Part shown: one piece after another, positions 1 through 6,689 of the stretch | Layout: each line of letters opens with the position of its first letter | Numbering within the stretch: the first letter of the stretch is position 1 | Assembly (NCBI GenBank): GCA_021160705.1 | Contig: JAGHBZ010000285.1 | Span: 1 to 8,391, forward strand | Origin: Candidatus Sumerlaeota bacterium | GTDB taxonomy: Bacteria > Sumerlaeota > Sumerlaeia > MWCT01 > JAGHBZ01 | Length of the DNA stretch: 8,391 nt | Direction: 5' to 3' | Position numbers and translations under genes: made by a program | The notes under the pieces: model-generated | What the model saw: only the letters and a program-made list of their open reading frames with translations | The model's database searches: none | Told to the model about the DNA's origin: nothing

Positions 1-464
1 AGTTCGGTGTCTCCGGTCCCGCAATTTTCAAATTCGAGAAGGGGTTTGTTCGCCCAAGCCTTGACCTCTGGCTACGTATAGCTACCGCACTCAAAATCCC
101 TGAACGTAAGGCTGTTCTAATGTGGATTAAAGACCGACTCCCCGATAAGTACCAGCACATCATTAATGTCAAACGTCAGGAAGTTATCGCTGAAGAACCA
201 GAAGAATATAAAGTAGAAGAGGGCGCTGTTGATTATACAACTATACCGGATAGGAAACAATTGCGAAAAGTCGCTCTTGCTGATGATACATTGCCACGTG
301 GGCTGAGAAGCCTTATCCGGGACGAAGAAATCTGGGCTGCTTATAAACCTACGGGTGATGAAATTGTTTTTCTTCGTGACACTTTTGGTAAATTCCCGCG
401 GGCTACTAAAGCGCTTTTCCGCGAAGCATTACGGCTCTATCGGTTATTCACTGGTAAAGAATAG
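1..464 (+). CDS. XRE-family helix-turn-helix regulator, 3' part only
   Basis: The reading frame is open from base 3 and ends at the TAG at 462-464, so the gene begins before the window; the ATG at 120 is probably internal. The first visible residues (FGVSGPAIFKFEKG, then PSLDLWLRIATALKIPE) match the recognition helix and following helices of XRE/Cro-C1 type DNA-binding domains (compare the usual S..AISK.E.G...PSLDTL..IA.AL.V). About 90 more residues follow: an acidic linker (EEPEEYKVEEG) and a basic, probably helical C-terminus (FPRATKALFREALRLYRLFTGKE) that I do not recognise. The role inferred is a cytoplasmic transcription regulator; its target is unknown. The domain call rests on pattern memory and the first helices are outside the window. 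Confidence 0.7.
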   Translation, partial: FGVSGPAIFKFEKGFVRPSLDLWLRIATALKIPERKAVLMWIKDRLPDKYQHIINVKRQEVIAEEPEEYKVEEGAVDYTTIPDRKQLRKVALADDTLPRGLRSLIRDEEIWAAYKPTGDEIVFLRDTFGKFPRATKALFREALRLYRLFTGKE

Positions 465-725
465 GTGGATATACACACTCTGAAGAACTCTATATGGATG
501 TGAGAAGAAAGTGAAAGGGGAATTTTATTTTACCTTCATAGCGGTACACCCCAAACTTATAGGCATTAAATTGCGTCTCTACGATGCCGTTAGTTCTCTC
601 TAATCTAACTAAATAGATGTGCGAGGGAAAATTCTCTGAGAAGCACAACCAACTCTTCGAGCTCATTCAACACCCTTGCCACCACTAATCTCTTTTTTTT
701 TGAAAAGAAAGAACTGGTTAATGAT
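465..725. other. Intergenic spacer, no gene seen
   Basis: This 261-base spacer separates the regulator from the CofE-like gene. I see no convincing promoter, terminator or RNA gene. A run of nine T's at 692-701 followed by GAAAAGA sits 25 bases before the next start; no GC-rich stem precedes it, so it is not a typical intrinsic terminator. Confidence 0.4.
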
Positions 726-1412
726 ATGGCGAAAGAGAAGAGACCAATAATAGAGATAAATAAGCGACGATTTTTACGTCTCCCTATCAAGACACACATC
801 ATTACGCCAGAAGATGATATTGCCGTTGTGGTAAATGAATATACCGCCCAGAAGCGCCAACCAGACGATATTATTGTAGTCAGTGAGAGTGTAGTGGCAA
901 TCAGCCAGGGAAGAGCCATCCCGGAGGAGCAGATAAAAGTAGGTCTCCTTGCGAGGATATTGTGGCGATTTGTCCGAAAAGTGCCTTATGGGATAGGGCT
1001 TCGCAGTCCAACCTCTATGCAATGTGCCATAAATGAATGCGGGGCACTCCGTATACTCCTCGCTGCGTTAGTTGGGGGTGTCGGCAAACTCCTTGGAAGA
1101 AGAGGCGATTTCTACCGAATTGCAGGCAAACAGGCTGCTACCATTGACGCCGCTCACACCAGTCCAATTGAGCCTTATTCTAAGTGTGTGATTCTTGGTC
1201 CAAAAGACCCCCAGCGGGTCGCACAGCGGATTAAGGAACTCACTCATTGTGAATCTGCAATTATGGATATTAACGACATCGGAGGCTCCTGGGTACTGGG
1301 GGCTACCCCGGGCGTGGATAAACATCTCCTTCAGGACATTATGCGCGATAACCCTATGGGGCAAAAGACCGAGCAAACTCCTATTTGCATTGTCCGGGAA
1401 ATAAAAGAATAG
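726..1412 (+). CDS. CofE-like (F420-0:gamma-glutamyl ligase fold, COG1478) protein
   Basis: A 228-residue protein resembling the coenzyme F420-0:L-glutamate ligase family. Seen: the N-terminal strand LRLPIKTHIITPEDDI (residues 17-32), then DDIIVVSESVVAISQGR (47-63), which matches the CofE pattern where a 'VVxxKxVSxxEGR' stretch helps form the nucleotide/metal site, and DINDIGGSWVLGAT (181-194) in the second half. CofE adds glutamates to F420-0 using GTP. No other F420 gene (cofC, cofD, fbiC type) is visible here, and stand-alone relatives occur in bacteria not known to make F420, so the substrate is open. The ATG at 726 has only a weak purine-rich site before it (GAAAGAA); the frame stays open upstream, but homologous-looking sequence starts just after this Met. 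Cytoplasmic; no signal peptide. Confidence 0.75.
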   Translation: MAKEKRPIIEINKRRFLRLPIKTHIITPEDDIAVVVNEYTAQKRQPDDIIVVSESVVAISQGRAIPEEQIKVGLLARILWRFVRKVPYGIGLRSPTSMQCAINECGALRILLAALVGGVGKLLGRRGDFYRIAGKQAATIDAAHTSPIEPYSKCVILGPKDPQRVAQRIKELTHCESAIMDINDIGGSWVLGATPGVDKHLLQDIMRDNPMGQKTEQTPICIVREIKE

Positions 1413-1503
1413 ACACCCTCATCCTCCTGCGTTACAATCATCTGAGTTAATTACTTTCATCAATAAGGCAGAAAATCCCTTAAGAACTATTAGAATTTAG
1501 AAT

Positions 1504-2742
1504 ATGGATAACCAGGAAGACAGAAAACGTCTGGAACAAAGCACAAGGATTGTGGATGCTTTGTATCGGGTGGTAAATTTTATCAGCTATGTCGGCGACC
1601 TGAGACGCCTCCTGGAGCTGGTGATGGATGAGAGCAAAAAAGTGGTAAACGCTGAGGCAAGTTCCTTGATGCTATACGACCCTGAGGCAGAGGAACTCTA
1701 TTTTGAAGTTGCACTGGGCGAGAAGGGCGACGCAGTTAAGAAAATTCGGCTCAAACTCGGTGAGGGTATCGCTGGGATCTCGGCTAAAGAGCGGCGCACC
1801 ATCGTTGTAAATGATGTGAGCAAAGACCCACGCCATTTCAAATACGCTGATGAAGTCACCGAATACAAAACTCGCAACCTTATTGCCACGCCTATGCTTC
1901 GCGGGGAACGCCTCATCGGTGTGCTCGAAGTCCTCAATAAATCTAATGATGAACCGTTTAACGACGATGATATAAAGGTACTGGAGTTCTTTGCTCAGCA
2001 GGCTGCCATCGCTATTGAGAACGCTCGCCTGATTCAGGAGAACCTCAAATCCGAACGACTCGCCGCTATTGGTCAGGCTATTGCAAGCCTTTCGCATTAT
2101 ATCAAGAATGTCATCAGTGGGTTTGAAGGAAGTGTATCCCTGGTAGACAACGCACTGGCTCAAAAAAATATGGAAATCATTGATGAAATCTGGCCGGTAT
2201 TCAAACGGAGTTTCAACCGACTCTCGCGACTCGTTCGCAAGATGCTTACTTATTCTCACACGACTACTCCACAATACTCCATTGCCAGCGTTAATCAAAT
2301 ATGCCGCGATATCTATGAAGCAAATAAACAAACCGCTGAACAGGCGAACGTTACACTCTCGCTTGCTCTGGATGAGAACATTCCTTTAATCTTGCTGGAC
2401 ACCGATAAAATCCACGACGCTATCTTAAACCTTGTATCTAATGCCATTGAGGCTACTTCTGAAGTCGGCTCTACGGTGGAGATTAGAACCGCTTTACTTC
2501 CTGATGAAAAAATCGTTGAGATTAATGTCAGTGATGACGGACCCGGAATACCCGCAGATGTGCAACGCAGGGTCTTTGAACCCTTTTTCAGCACCAAAGG
2601 CTCAAAAGGTAGCGGGCTTGGGCTTGCTATCGTTAAAAAAAATATTGAAGAACACAACGGAACCATTCGCCTGCAAAGTGAAGAAGGTAAAGGAACTACT
2701 TTTATAATAAGACTACCTTTACGAATACCCGAATCTCAATAA
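1504..2742 (+). CDS. GAF-domain sensor histidine kinase, soluble
   Basis: A 412-residue protein with no membrane segment. Residues ~15-178 form a GAF domain (LRRLLELVMDESKKVVNAEASS, IATPMLRGERLIGVLEVLNK, FFAQQAAIAIENARL), which usually binds a small ligand or chromophore. Residues ~185-250 are the dimerisation/phosphoacceptor region with H198 in SLSHYIKN. The catalytic ATPase domain shows the N box (ILNLVSNAIEA, N309 and N313), G1 (DDGPGIP, 344-350), F box (FEPFFSTK, 358-365) and G2 (GSGLGLAI, 369-376), so it looks fully active. It should autophosphorylate on H198 and pass the phosphate to a response regulator, but none is in the window, making it an orphan kinase here. There is no clear ribosome binding site before the ATG at 1504; no alternative start would keep the GAF domain intact. 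The next gene follows after 20 bases, suggesting co-transcription. Confidence 0.92.
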   Translation: MDNQEDRKRLEQSTRIVDALYRVVNFISYVGDLRRLLELVMDESKKVVNAEASSLMLYDPEAEELYFEVALGEKGDAVKKIRLKLGEGIAGISAKERRTIVVNDVSKDPRHFKYADEVTEYKTRNLIATPMLRGERLIGVLEVLNKSNDEPFNDDDIKVLEFFAQQAAIAIENARLIQENLKSERLAAIGQAIASLSHYIKNVISGFEGSVSLVDNALAQKNMEIIDEIWPVFKRSFNRLSRLVRKMLTYSHTTTPQYSIASVNQICRDIYEANKQTAEQANVTLSLALDENIPLILLDTDKIHDAILNLVSNAIEATSEVGSTVEIRTALLPDEKIVEINVSDDGPGIPADVQRRVFEPFFSTKGSKGSGLGLAIVKKNIEEHNGTIRLQSEEGKGTTFIIRLPLRIPESQ

Positions 2743-2744
2743 TC

Positions 2745-2753
2745 AGGAGGTGA
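2745..2753 (+). promoter_or_regulatory. Strong ribosome binding site for the UPF0173 gene
   Basis: AGGAGGTGA lies just after the kinase stop codon and 9 bases before the ATG at 2763. It matches the 16S rRNA anti-SD over nine bases and fixes that start. Confidence 0.85.
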
Positions 2754-2762
2754 AAAAATACA

Positions 2763-3455
2763 ATGTCCATTAAAGCTACATATCTCAGCCATAGCGGGTT
2801 TCTTATTGAAAGTGATGACCACTCAGTTCTCATTGACCCTTTTCTGAGTGGTAACCCTCTGGCAAAAACTAAGCCTGAAGCGGTGAAGTGTGATTTCATC
2901 ATTCTTACCCACGGTCACGGTGACCATCTTGGCGACGGAATTGACATTGCCAAAAATAACGATGCTACTCTGATTGCTCCCTATGAGCTGGCTATGTATT
3001 GTCAGTGGCAGGGCGTTAAAAAAGTCCATCCAATGCATATTGGTGGTTCTTTTGAGTTTCCATTTGGCAAAGTTAAACTTACACTCGCCCTACATGGCTC
3101 TGCTGTCCTTGAGGGCAATACTATTATCTACACTGGCAACCCCTGTGGTGTGGTGCTAACGCTCCAGGGCAAATCCATCTACCATGCCGGCGATACCGGA
3201 CTCTTCTATGATATGAAACTCATCGGCGAAATGAACAGGTTAGATGTGGCATTTCTGCCGATTGGCGGTAACTTTACTATGGACATCACGGACGCAGTAA
3301 AAGCCGCTGAATTCCTCAAACCCGCACTCGCTGTACCTATGCATTATAATACCTTTGATGTCATAAAAGCTGACCCGCAACAGTTCGTCGAAAAATGCAG
3401 GGCTAATGGCATCAATGCTCGCGTGCTGGATATTGGCGAGGCGATGGAACTCTGA
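2763..3455 (+). CDS. UPF0173 family metal-dependent hydrolase (metallo-beta-lactamase fold)
   Basis: A 230-residue protein, the usual length for the UPF0173/YtkL-like family. The metal-binding signature is complete: HxHxDH at 50-55 (THGHGDHLGD), H111 (LALHGSA), D144 (HAGDTGLF) and a C-terminal H194 (PMHYNTF). The N-terminus MSIKATYLSHSGFLIES and the stretch FLPIGGNFTMD (164-174) are typical of this family. By family knowledge it should bind two divalent metal ions and hydrolyse an unidentified substrate in the cytoplasm; no physiological substrate is established that I can name. It follows the histidine kinase by 20 bases and is probably in the same transcript, though no functional link is evident. 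Confidence 0.93.
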   Translation: MSIKATYLSHSGFLIESDDHSVLIDPFLSGNPLAKTKPEAVKCDFIILTHGHGDHLGDGIDIAKNNDATLIAPYELAMYCQWQGVKKVHPMHIGGSFEFPFGKVKLTLALHGSAVLEGNTIIYTGNPCGVVLTLQGKSIYHAGDTGLFYDMKLIGEMNRLDVAFLPIGGNFTMDITDAVKAAEFLKPALAVPMHYNTFDVIKADPQQFVEKCRANGINARVLDIGEAMEL

Positions 3456-3494
3456 TGGCAATGCCTAATCTCGGCTCTCTGCCAATGATTTTTT
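3456..3494 (+). terminator. Probable intrinsic terminator after the UPF0173 gene
   Basis: Immediately after the TGA, TGGCA (3456-3460) can pair with TGCCA (3480-3484), with an inner GCC/GGC pairing (3463-3465 with 3473-3475), followed four bases later by six T's (3489-3494). The stem is short and has an internal loop, so termination may be partial. It would separate the kinase/hydrolase transcript from the tRNA. Confidence 0.45.
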
Positions 3495-3511
3495 ACATAA
3501 CAATTTTTTAC

Positions 3512-3541
3512 TTTACATCTATACCTGCTCAATGAGATAAT
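3512..3541 (+). promoter_or_regulatory. Candidate sigma-70 promoter for tRNA-Val
   Basis: TTTACA (3512-3517) and GATAAT (3536-3541) each match the -35 and -10 consensus at five of six bases, with an 18-base spacer. Transcription would start about 25 bases before the mature tRNA. It could also supply the genes downstream. Confidence 0.5.
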
Positions 3542-3573
3542 TATCCTGTTCTTTTACTTATTCAGGTAGTGGT

Positions 3574-3649
3574 GGGTGATTAGCTCAGTTGGCAGAGCGC
3601 CAGCCTCACATGCTGGAGGTCACAGGTTCAATCCCTGTATCACCCACCA
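3574..3649 (+). tRNA. tRNA-Val (anticodon CAC)
   Basis: A complete 76-base cloverleaf. Acceptor arms GGGTGAT and ATCACCC pair over 7 bp. The D arm is GCTC/GAGC, the anticodon arm CCAGC/GCTGG with loop CTCACAT (anticodon CAC at 3607-3609, T33 before it), the variable loop AGGTC, and the T arm ACAGG/CCTGT with loop TTCAATC. The discriminator is A, and CCA (3647-3649) is encoded in the DNA. CAC reads the valine codon GTG. It lies 92 bases ahead of yceD. A short T-rich stretch (3650-3658) follows but without its own extra hairpin. Confidence 0.96.
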
Positions 3650-3741
3650 TTTTATTTTGCTCTTCCTTATACCAAAATATGAGGAGAAGACCTTGTAGCA
3701 CTCCAGACTCTGGAGACTATTCTGCTGTGAGGATAACAACA

Positions 3742-4287
3742 ATGTCGCTTATTGTACATATACAAGATTTGAAAGAACATCCTGTGACTCTGGAGATAAA
3801 TCATCCACCAGGATTCTTTGAACTTGAGGATAAAGAGTTCACATTCAAAGACAGGGTCGTGGGTAATGTGACCTTTACACTGGTGCAGAGAAATATCTTG
3901 GCGTCTGGTTGGCTTGAGACAAAGGCGTATACATCCTGTGTCAGGTGTCTTGAAGAAATACTGGTTCCCCTTCACGCTGAAGTTAGCCTCACGTATTCTA
4001 ATGATACCCGATGGCTGGAGCACTCGGTTGAAATCGACCCTATGGCGGAAATCGTTAATTATTTTGATGGCGAGATTATCGAACCAAAAAATGAGTTTCG
4101 CGAACTTATTATGCTGGAGTTGCCTTTTCTACCATTGTGCAAACCTGATTGTAAAGGATTATGCCCACAATGTGGCGCAAACCTCAATAAAGAACAATGC
4201 CACTGCCTCCAGACACAACAGCAGAAGAAAGCCTCATTCACCCCTGAATGGAAAGAGGTGTTACGCCATATTCGGGCTGGACATTAA
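3742..4287 (+). CDS. yceD: YceD/DUF177 family protein, metal-binding cysteines
   Basis: A 181-residue DUF177 protein in its usual place just upstream of rpmF. YceD-type proteins are linked to 23S rRNA metabolism or ribosome assembly in bacteria and plastids; the molecular action is not settled. Seen: a first cysteine pair CVRC (66-69) and a second cluster CKPDCKGLCPQCGANLNKEQ followed by CHC (133-155), the family's probable zinc site. The frame is open back into the tRNA, but a start there would be biologically unlikely. The ATG at 3742 is preceded at a good distance by TGAGGA (3728-3733), and the N-terminus MSLIVHIQDLKEHP fits the family. It is followed after 73 bases by rpmF. E. coli has the same yceD-rpmF-plsX order and co-transcribes the genes; the same is inferred here. 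Confidence 0.92.
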   Translation: MSLIVHIQDLKEHPVTLEINHPPGFFELEDKEFTFKDRVVGNVTFTLVQRNILASGWLETKAYTSCVRCLEEILVPLHAEVSLTYSNDTRWLEHSVEIDPMAEIVNYFDGEIIEPKNEFRELIMLELPFLPLCKPDCKGLCPQCGANLNKEQCHCLQTQQQKKASFTPEWKEVLRHIRAGH

Positions 4288-4295
4288 TAAATTTA

Positions 4296-4326
4296 TTGAC
4301 AACCATTCTCCTGAGGTTGTTAAAAT
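4296..4326 (+). promoter_or_regulatory. Candidate rpmF promoter overlapping an inverted repeat
   Basis: TTGACA (4296-4301, perfect -35) and TAAAAT (4321-4326, five of six for -10) are separated by a rather long 19 bases. The same DNA forms an inverted repeat: TTGACAACC (4296-4304) pairs with GGTTGTTAA (4315-4323) over 9 bp with one G-U pair and a 10-base loop. It could therefore be a promoter, an operator, or a hairpin between yceD and rpmF in a longer transcript. Confidence 0.4.
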
Positions 4327-4346
4327 CTCTGTCGTTTTTTGAATTT

Positions 4347-4352
4347 AGGAGG
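4347..4352 (+). promoter_or_regulatory. Ribosome binding site of rpmF
   Basis: A perfect AGGAGG with 8 bases to the ATG at 4361, consistent with the high expression expected of a ribosomal protein. Confidence 0.85.
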
Positions 4353-4360
4353 AAAAAGAT

Positions 4361-4546
4361 ATGGCTGTACCTAAAAGAAGAGTTTCACGTACACGGCGGG
4401 ATAAACGACGAACTCATTATAAATTGCAAACTCAAAACATAACGCGATGCCCCAAATGCGGTGAGCCAAAAATGCCTCATCGGGTCTGTCCCTTTTGTGG
4501 TGAATATAAAGGCACTACGTACCACGTCATCGTAACAAAAAAATAA
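4361..4546 (+). CDS. rpmF: 50S ribosomal protein L32 (bL32)
   Basis: A 61-residue, strongly basic protein of the normal bL32 length. [20 protein letters not shown] is the typical N-terminus. It has the four-cysteine zinc-ribbon form: CPKCG (C30, C33) and CPFCG (C43, C46). L32 is part of the large ribosomal subunit. It sits between yceD and plsX as in many bacteria, and plsX begins 24 bases after its stop, so the two are probably co-transcribed. Confidence 0.98.
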   Translation: MAVPKRRVSRTRRDKRRTHYKLQTQNITRCPKCGEPKMPHRVCPFCGEYKGTTYHVIVTKK

Positions 4547-4570
4547 ATAATTACTCCACAGGATTCAGCT

Positions 4571-5596
4571 ATGAGTATGAAGAAAATACGTATAGCATTA
4601 GATGCAATGGGAGGCGACGTTGGCCCCGAAGCCTTGATTGAAGGTGCAATTCTTGCACTCGCTAAGATTAAGCGACTTGAACTCGTGCTGGTGGGTAAAA
4701 AAGATGTTTTGCTCCAGTTACTTGAAGGCAATGGCTACCCCAAAGACCGACTCACTATCGCTGATGCACCTGACGTGGTGGCTATGGACGAGAGCCCCAA
4801 GGAGTCTCTCAAAAAACGCCACTCCTCCCTGGCTATTGCCGTGAAACTGGTCAGTCAGGGAGTCGTGGATGGACTGGTCTCCGCTGGTAATACCGGCGCC
4901 ACCCTCGCTCATACGCTCACTAACTGGCGTACCATAAAAGGGGTAAGACGCCCCGCAATCGCCGCACTTCTACCCACTCAAAAAGATGCCGTCGTTCTCA
5001 TTGACGCCGGGGCTAACGTAGATTGCCGCCCTGAACATCTCCTTCAGTTCGCTATTATGGGTTCACTTTACGCTCAAAAAGTCCTTTCACGCCATCGACC
5101 TAAGGTCGGGCTTATTTCTATCGGCGAAGAACTTCGCAAAGGAAATCGCCTCACTCTCCAGACTCAAAAACTGCTTGCTGATGCACCTATACATTTTTGC
5201 GGTAACGCCGAAGGCAGAGATATTCTATCCGGGGAGTTTGATGTCGTGGTCTGTGATGGGTTCATCGGCAATATCCTCCTTAAGTTTGGCGAAGCTACCG
5301 TGGAACTGGTACTCAAGAATCTACGCTCCTCCTTCAAAAAGCGTCTCCATACTTCACATACGGAGTTCCCTATTGAGCTTATCTTGAAAGACCAGATAGC
5401 CAAACTTGATTATGCGGAATACGGCGGCGCTCCTTTATTGGGGGTTCAGGGTATTGCCATTATCTCTCACGGCGAGTCCAATCCCAAGGCGATTATGAAC
5501 GCCATTAAGACCGCCTGCGATATTGCACAACATAATATTAACTCACACATACAAAAAGCCTTTGAGAATAGGGAAACTTTAATATATGCTACTTAA
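4571..5596 (+). CDS. plsX: Phosphate acyltransferase PlsX
   Basis: A 341-residue protein of normal PlsX length. PlsX makes acyl-phosphate from acyl-ACP and inorganic phosphate; PlsY then uses it to acylate glycerol-3-phosphate, the first step of phospholipid synthesis. It is a soluble or peripheral membrane enzyme. Seen: ALDAMGGDVGPE (9-20), SAGNTGA (104-110), AALLPT (131-136), IDAGANVDC (144-152), GNAEGRDI and VVCDGFIGNILLK in the second half, all characteristic. A modest AGGA site lies 7 bases before the ATG at 4571; the ATG at 4577 is an alternative. Its 3' end overlaps a 15-codon frame (5586-5633) leading into fabD. fabH, commonly the next gene, is not present. Confidence 0.97.
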   Translation: MSMKKIRIALDAMGGDVGPEALIEGAILALAKIKRLELVLVGKKDVLLQLLEGNGYPKDRLTIADAPDVVAMDESPKESLKKRHSSLAIAVKLVSQGVVDGLVSAGNTGATLAHTLTNWRTIKGVRRPAIAALLPTQKDAVVLIDAGANVDCRPEHLLQFAIMGSLYAQKVLSRHRPKVGLISIGEELRKGNRLTLQTQKLLADAPIHFCGNAEGRDILSGEFDVVVCDGFIGNILLKFGEATVELVLKNLRSSFKKRLHTSHTEFPIELILKDQIAKLDYAEYGGAPLLGVQGIAIISHGESNPKAIMNAIKTACDIAQHNINSHIQKAFENRETLIYAT

Positions 5597-5633
5597 CTCT
5601 ACTACGCCTGAAGAAATCGTTGCTTTTCAATGA
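5586..5633 (+). CDS. Possible 15-codon coupling ORF between plsX and fabD
   Basis: ATG at 5586 begins a frame encoding MLLNSTTPEEIVAFQ. It overlaps the last 11 bases of plsX in another frame and ends in a TGA (5631-5633) that overlaps the fabD start as ATGA. fabD has no visible ribosome binding site of its own, so a ribosome finishing this mini-frame could restart on fabD. Only a weak purine site (AGGGA) lies before its ATG. The peptide resembles nothing I know. It may be a real coupling element or chance. Confidence 0.3.
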   Translation: MLLNSTTPEEIVAFQ

Positions 5634-6589
5634 CGCCTTCCACCACTAAAATAGCCTATGTCTTTCCCGGTCAGGGTTCCCAGTTCACTGGAATGGGGCA
5701 AGATTTCTATGAGCAGACCGAACCCGGAAAATCCCTTTTTCAACTCGCTGATGAAATCCTTGGTTTCCCACTCTCCCGACTTTGCTTTGAAGGTCCTGAA
5801 AACGAACTCAAAAAGACAAGCATCACGCAACCTGCTATATATGTCTGTAGCGTTATCTCCTATGAATTGCTTAAAGCACGTGGACTCCAGCCAACCCTCG
5901 TTATGGGGCATAGTCTGGGTGAATACTCAGCTCTTTATGCCGCTGGCGTCTTTGATTTTACCACCGGGCTTAAACTCGTTAGAAAACGCGGAGAACTCAC
6001 TCAGTCCGCTGGCGAATCATATCCCGGCTCTATGTCTGCTTTCATTGGGCTTGACCCCTCTACTGTGGAACAGATTTGTCTCTCCGCTTCACAGTCCACC
6101 GGCAAAACGGTATGCCTCGCTAATTTTAATTCTCCACGTCAACTGGTCATCTCTGGAGATGACGAGGCAGTTAAGTCTGCTATGGCACTGGCTTCACAAC
6201 AGGGCGCTAAACGCGTCGTCCCTCTTAAGGTCTCAGCCGCTTTTCATTCACCTCTGATGAACTCAGCCGCTATGGAATTCAAAGAATTCCTCAATACCGC
6301 TCACTTTAATGACCCCTCCATTGATTTTATTAATAACGCTGACGCCAGAGTCCTTGCTAATGCAGACGAGATTCGGGATTCTTTGGTTCGGCAAATTTAT
6401 AGCTGTGTTCGCTGGACTGAGTCCGTTCAGAATGCCATCGCAATGGGCTATCGCTCCTTCATTGAAGTGGGCCCAGGAAAAGTCCTCTCCGGGCTTATCA
6501 GGCAGATTGACTCCTCTGTCTCCACTTACCCGGCTGGCACCCTCGTGCAGATTGATAAAACCTCCTCAACTCTCTCCTGCACCGAGTAA
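5630..6589 (+). CDS. fabD: Malonyl-CoA:ACP transacylase FabD
   Basis: A 319-residue protein close to the usual ~310. FabD moves malonyl from CoA to acyl carrier protein, supplying the extender unit for type II fatty acid synthesis in the cytoplasm. Seen: FPGQGSQFTGMG (12-23, oxyanion-hole region), the nucleophile S95 in GHSLGEYSA, R120 in LVRKRG (which holds the malonyl carboxylate in known structures), and the catalytic H206 in AAFHSPLM. Near the C-terminus FIEVGPGKVLSGL is also typical. All key residues are present. The ATG at 5630 is retained because MTPSTTKIAYVFPGQGSQ fits the family; no SD is seen, and translation may be coupled to the short frame before it. No fabG, acpP or fabF follows: the cluster ends here. 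Confidence 0.97.
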   Translation: MTPSTTKIAYVFPGQGSQFTGMGQDFYEQTEPGKSLFQLADEILGFPLSRLCFEGPENELKKTSITQPAIYVCSVISYELLKARGLQPTLVMGHSLGEYSALYAAGVFDFTTGLKLVRKRGELTQSAGESYPGSMSAFIGLDPSTVEQICLSASQSTGKTVCLANFNSPRQLVISGDDEAVKSAMALASQQGAKRVVPLKVSAAFHSPLMNSAAMEFKEFLNTAHFNDPSIDFINNADARVLANADEIRDSLVRQIYSCVRWTESVQNAIAMGYRSFIEVGPGKVLSGLIRQIDSSVSTYPAGTLVQIDKTSSTLSCTE

Positions 6590-6626
6590 ATAATAACATT
6601 TCCTGATTAAGATTATACTTACTCGG
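6582..6626 (+). other. Stem-loop spanning the fabD stop codon
   Basis: CCGAGTAA (6582-6589, containing the fabD TAA) is an exact reverse complement of TTACTCGG (6619-6626), with a further ATAAT/ATTAT pairing inside. It is not followed by a T-run, so it does not look like an intrinsic terminator; it could protect the mRNA 3' end. Confidence 0.35.
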
Positions 6627-6674
6627 GGTCATTTCCTGCTAAAATTTAGGGCAAGACAAACCTCATTTGTTAAA
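6587..6674 (+). repeat. Direct repeat copy A (~88 bases)
   Basis: First copy of an imperfect direct repeat whose second copy lies 274 bases downstream. By hand alignment 76 of 88 columns are identical, with one single-base gap. Copy A begins exactly at the fabD stop codon. A small hairpin (ACAAA/TTTGT, loop of five) lies near its right end. It is non-coding as far as I can see. Confidence 0.85.
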
Positions 6675-6689
6675 GCCCTAATAGAAAAT

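Noticed and set aside
692..710. T9 run as an intrinsic terminator before the CofE-like gene
   Set aside because: No GC-rich stem precedes the T's; the only pairing is TCTTTT with AAAAGA, which is too weak.
605..919. Minus-strand 104-codon frame
   Set aside because: It lies mostly opposite the CofE-like gene and has no SD or family resemblance; it is a shadow frame.
1672..2331. Long minus-strand frame (219 codons) within the kinase gene
   Set aside because: It is the reverse complement of the GAF/kinase coding region, which has complete motifs on the + strand; the minus-strand translation has no recognisable domain.
3589..3741. N-terminal extension of yceD starting inside the tRNA gene
   Set aside because: The frame happens to be open through the tRNA-Val 3' half, but the extra residues do not look like DUF177, and a good SD with ATG stands at 3742.
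5658..6257. 199-codon + strand frame within fabD
   Set aside because: It is an out-of-frame reading of fabD, serine/leucine-rich, with no motif.
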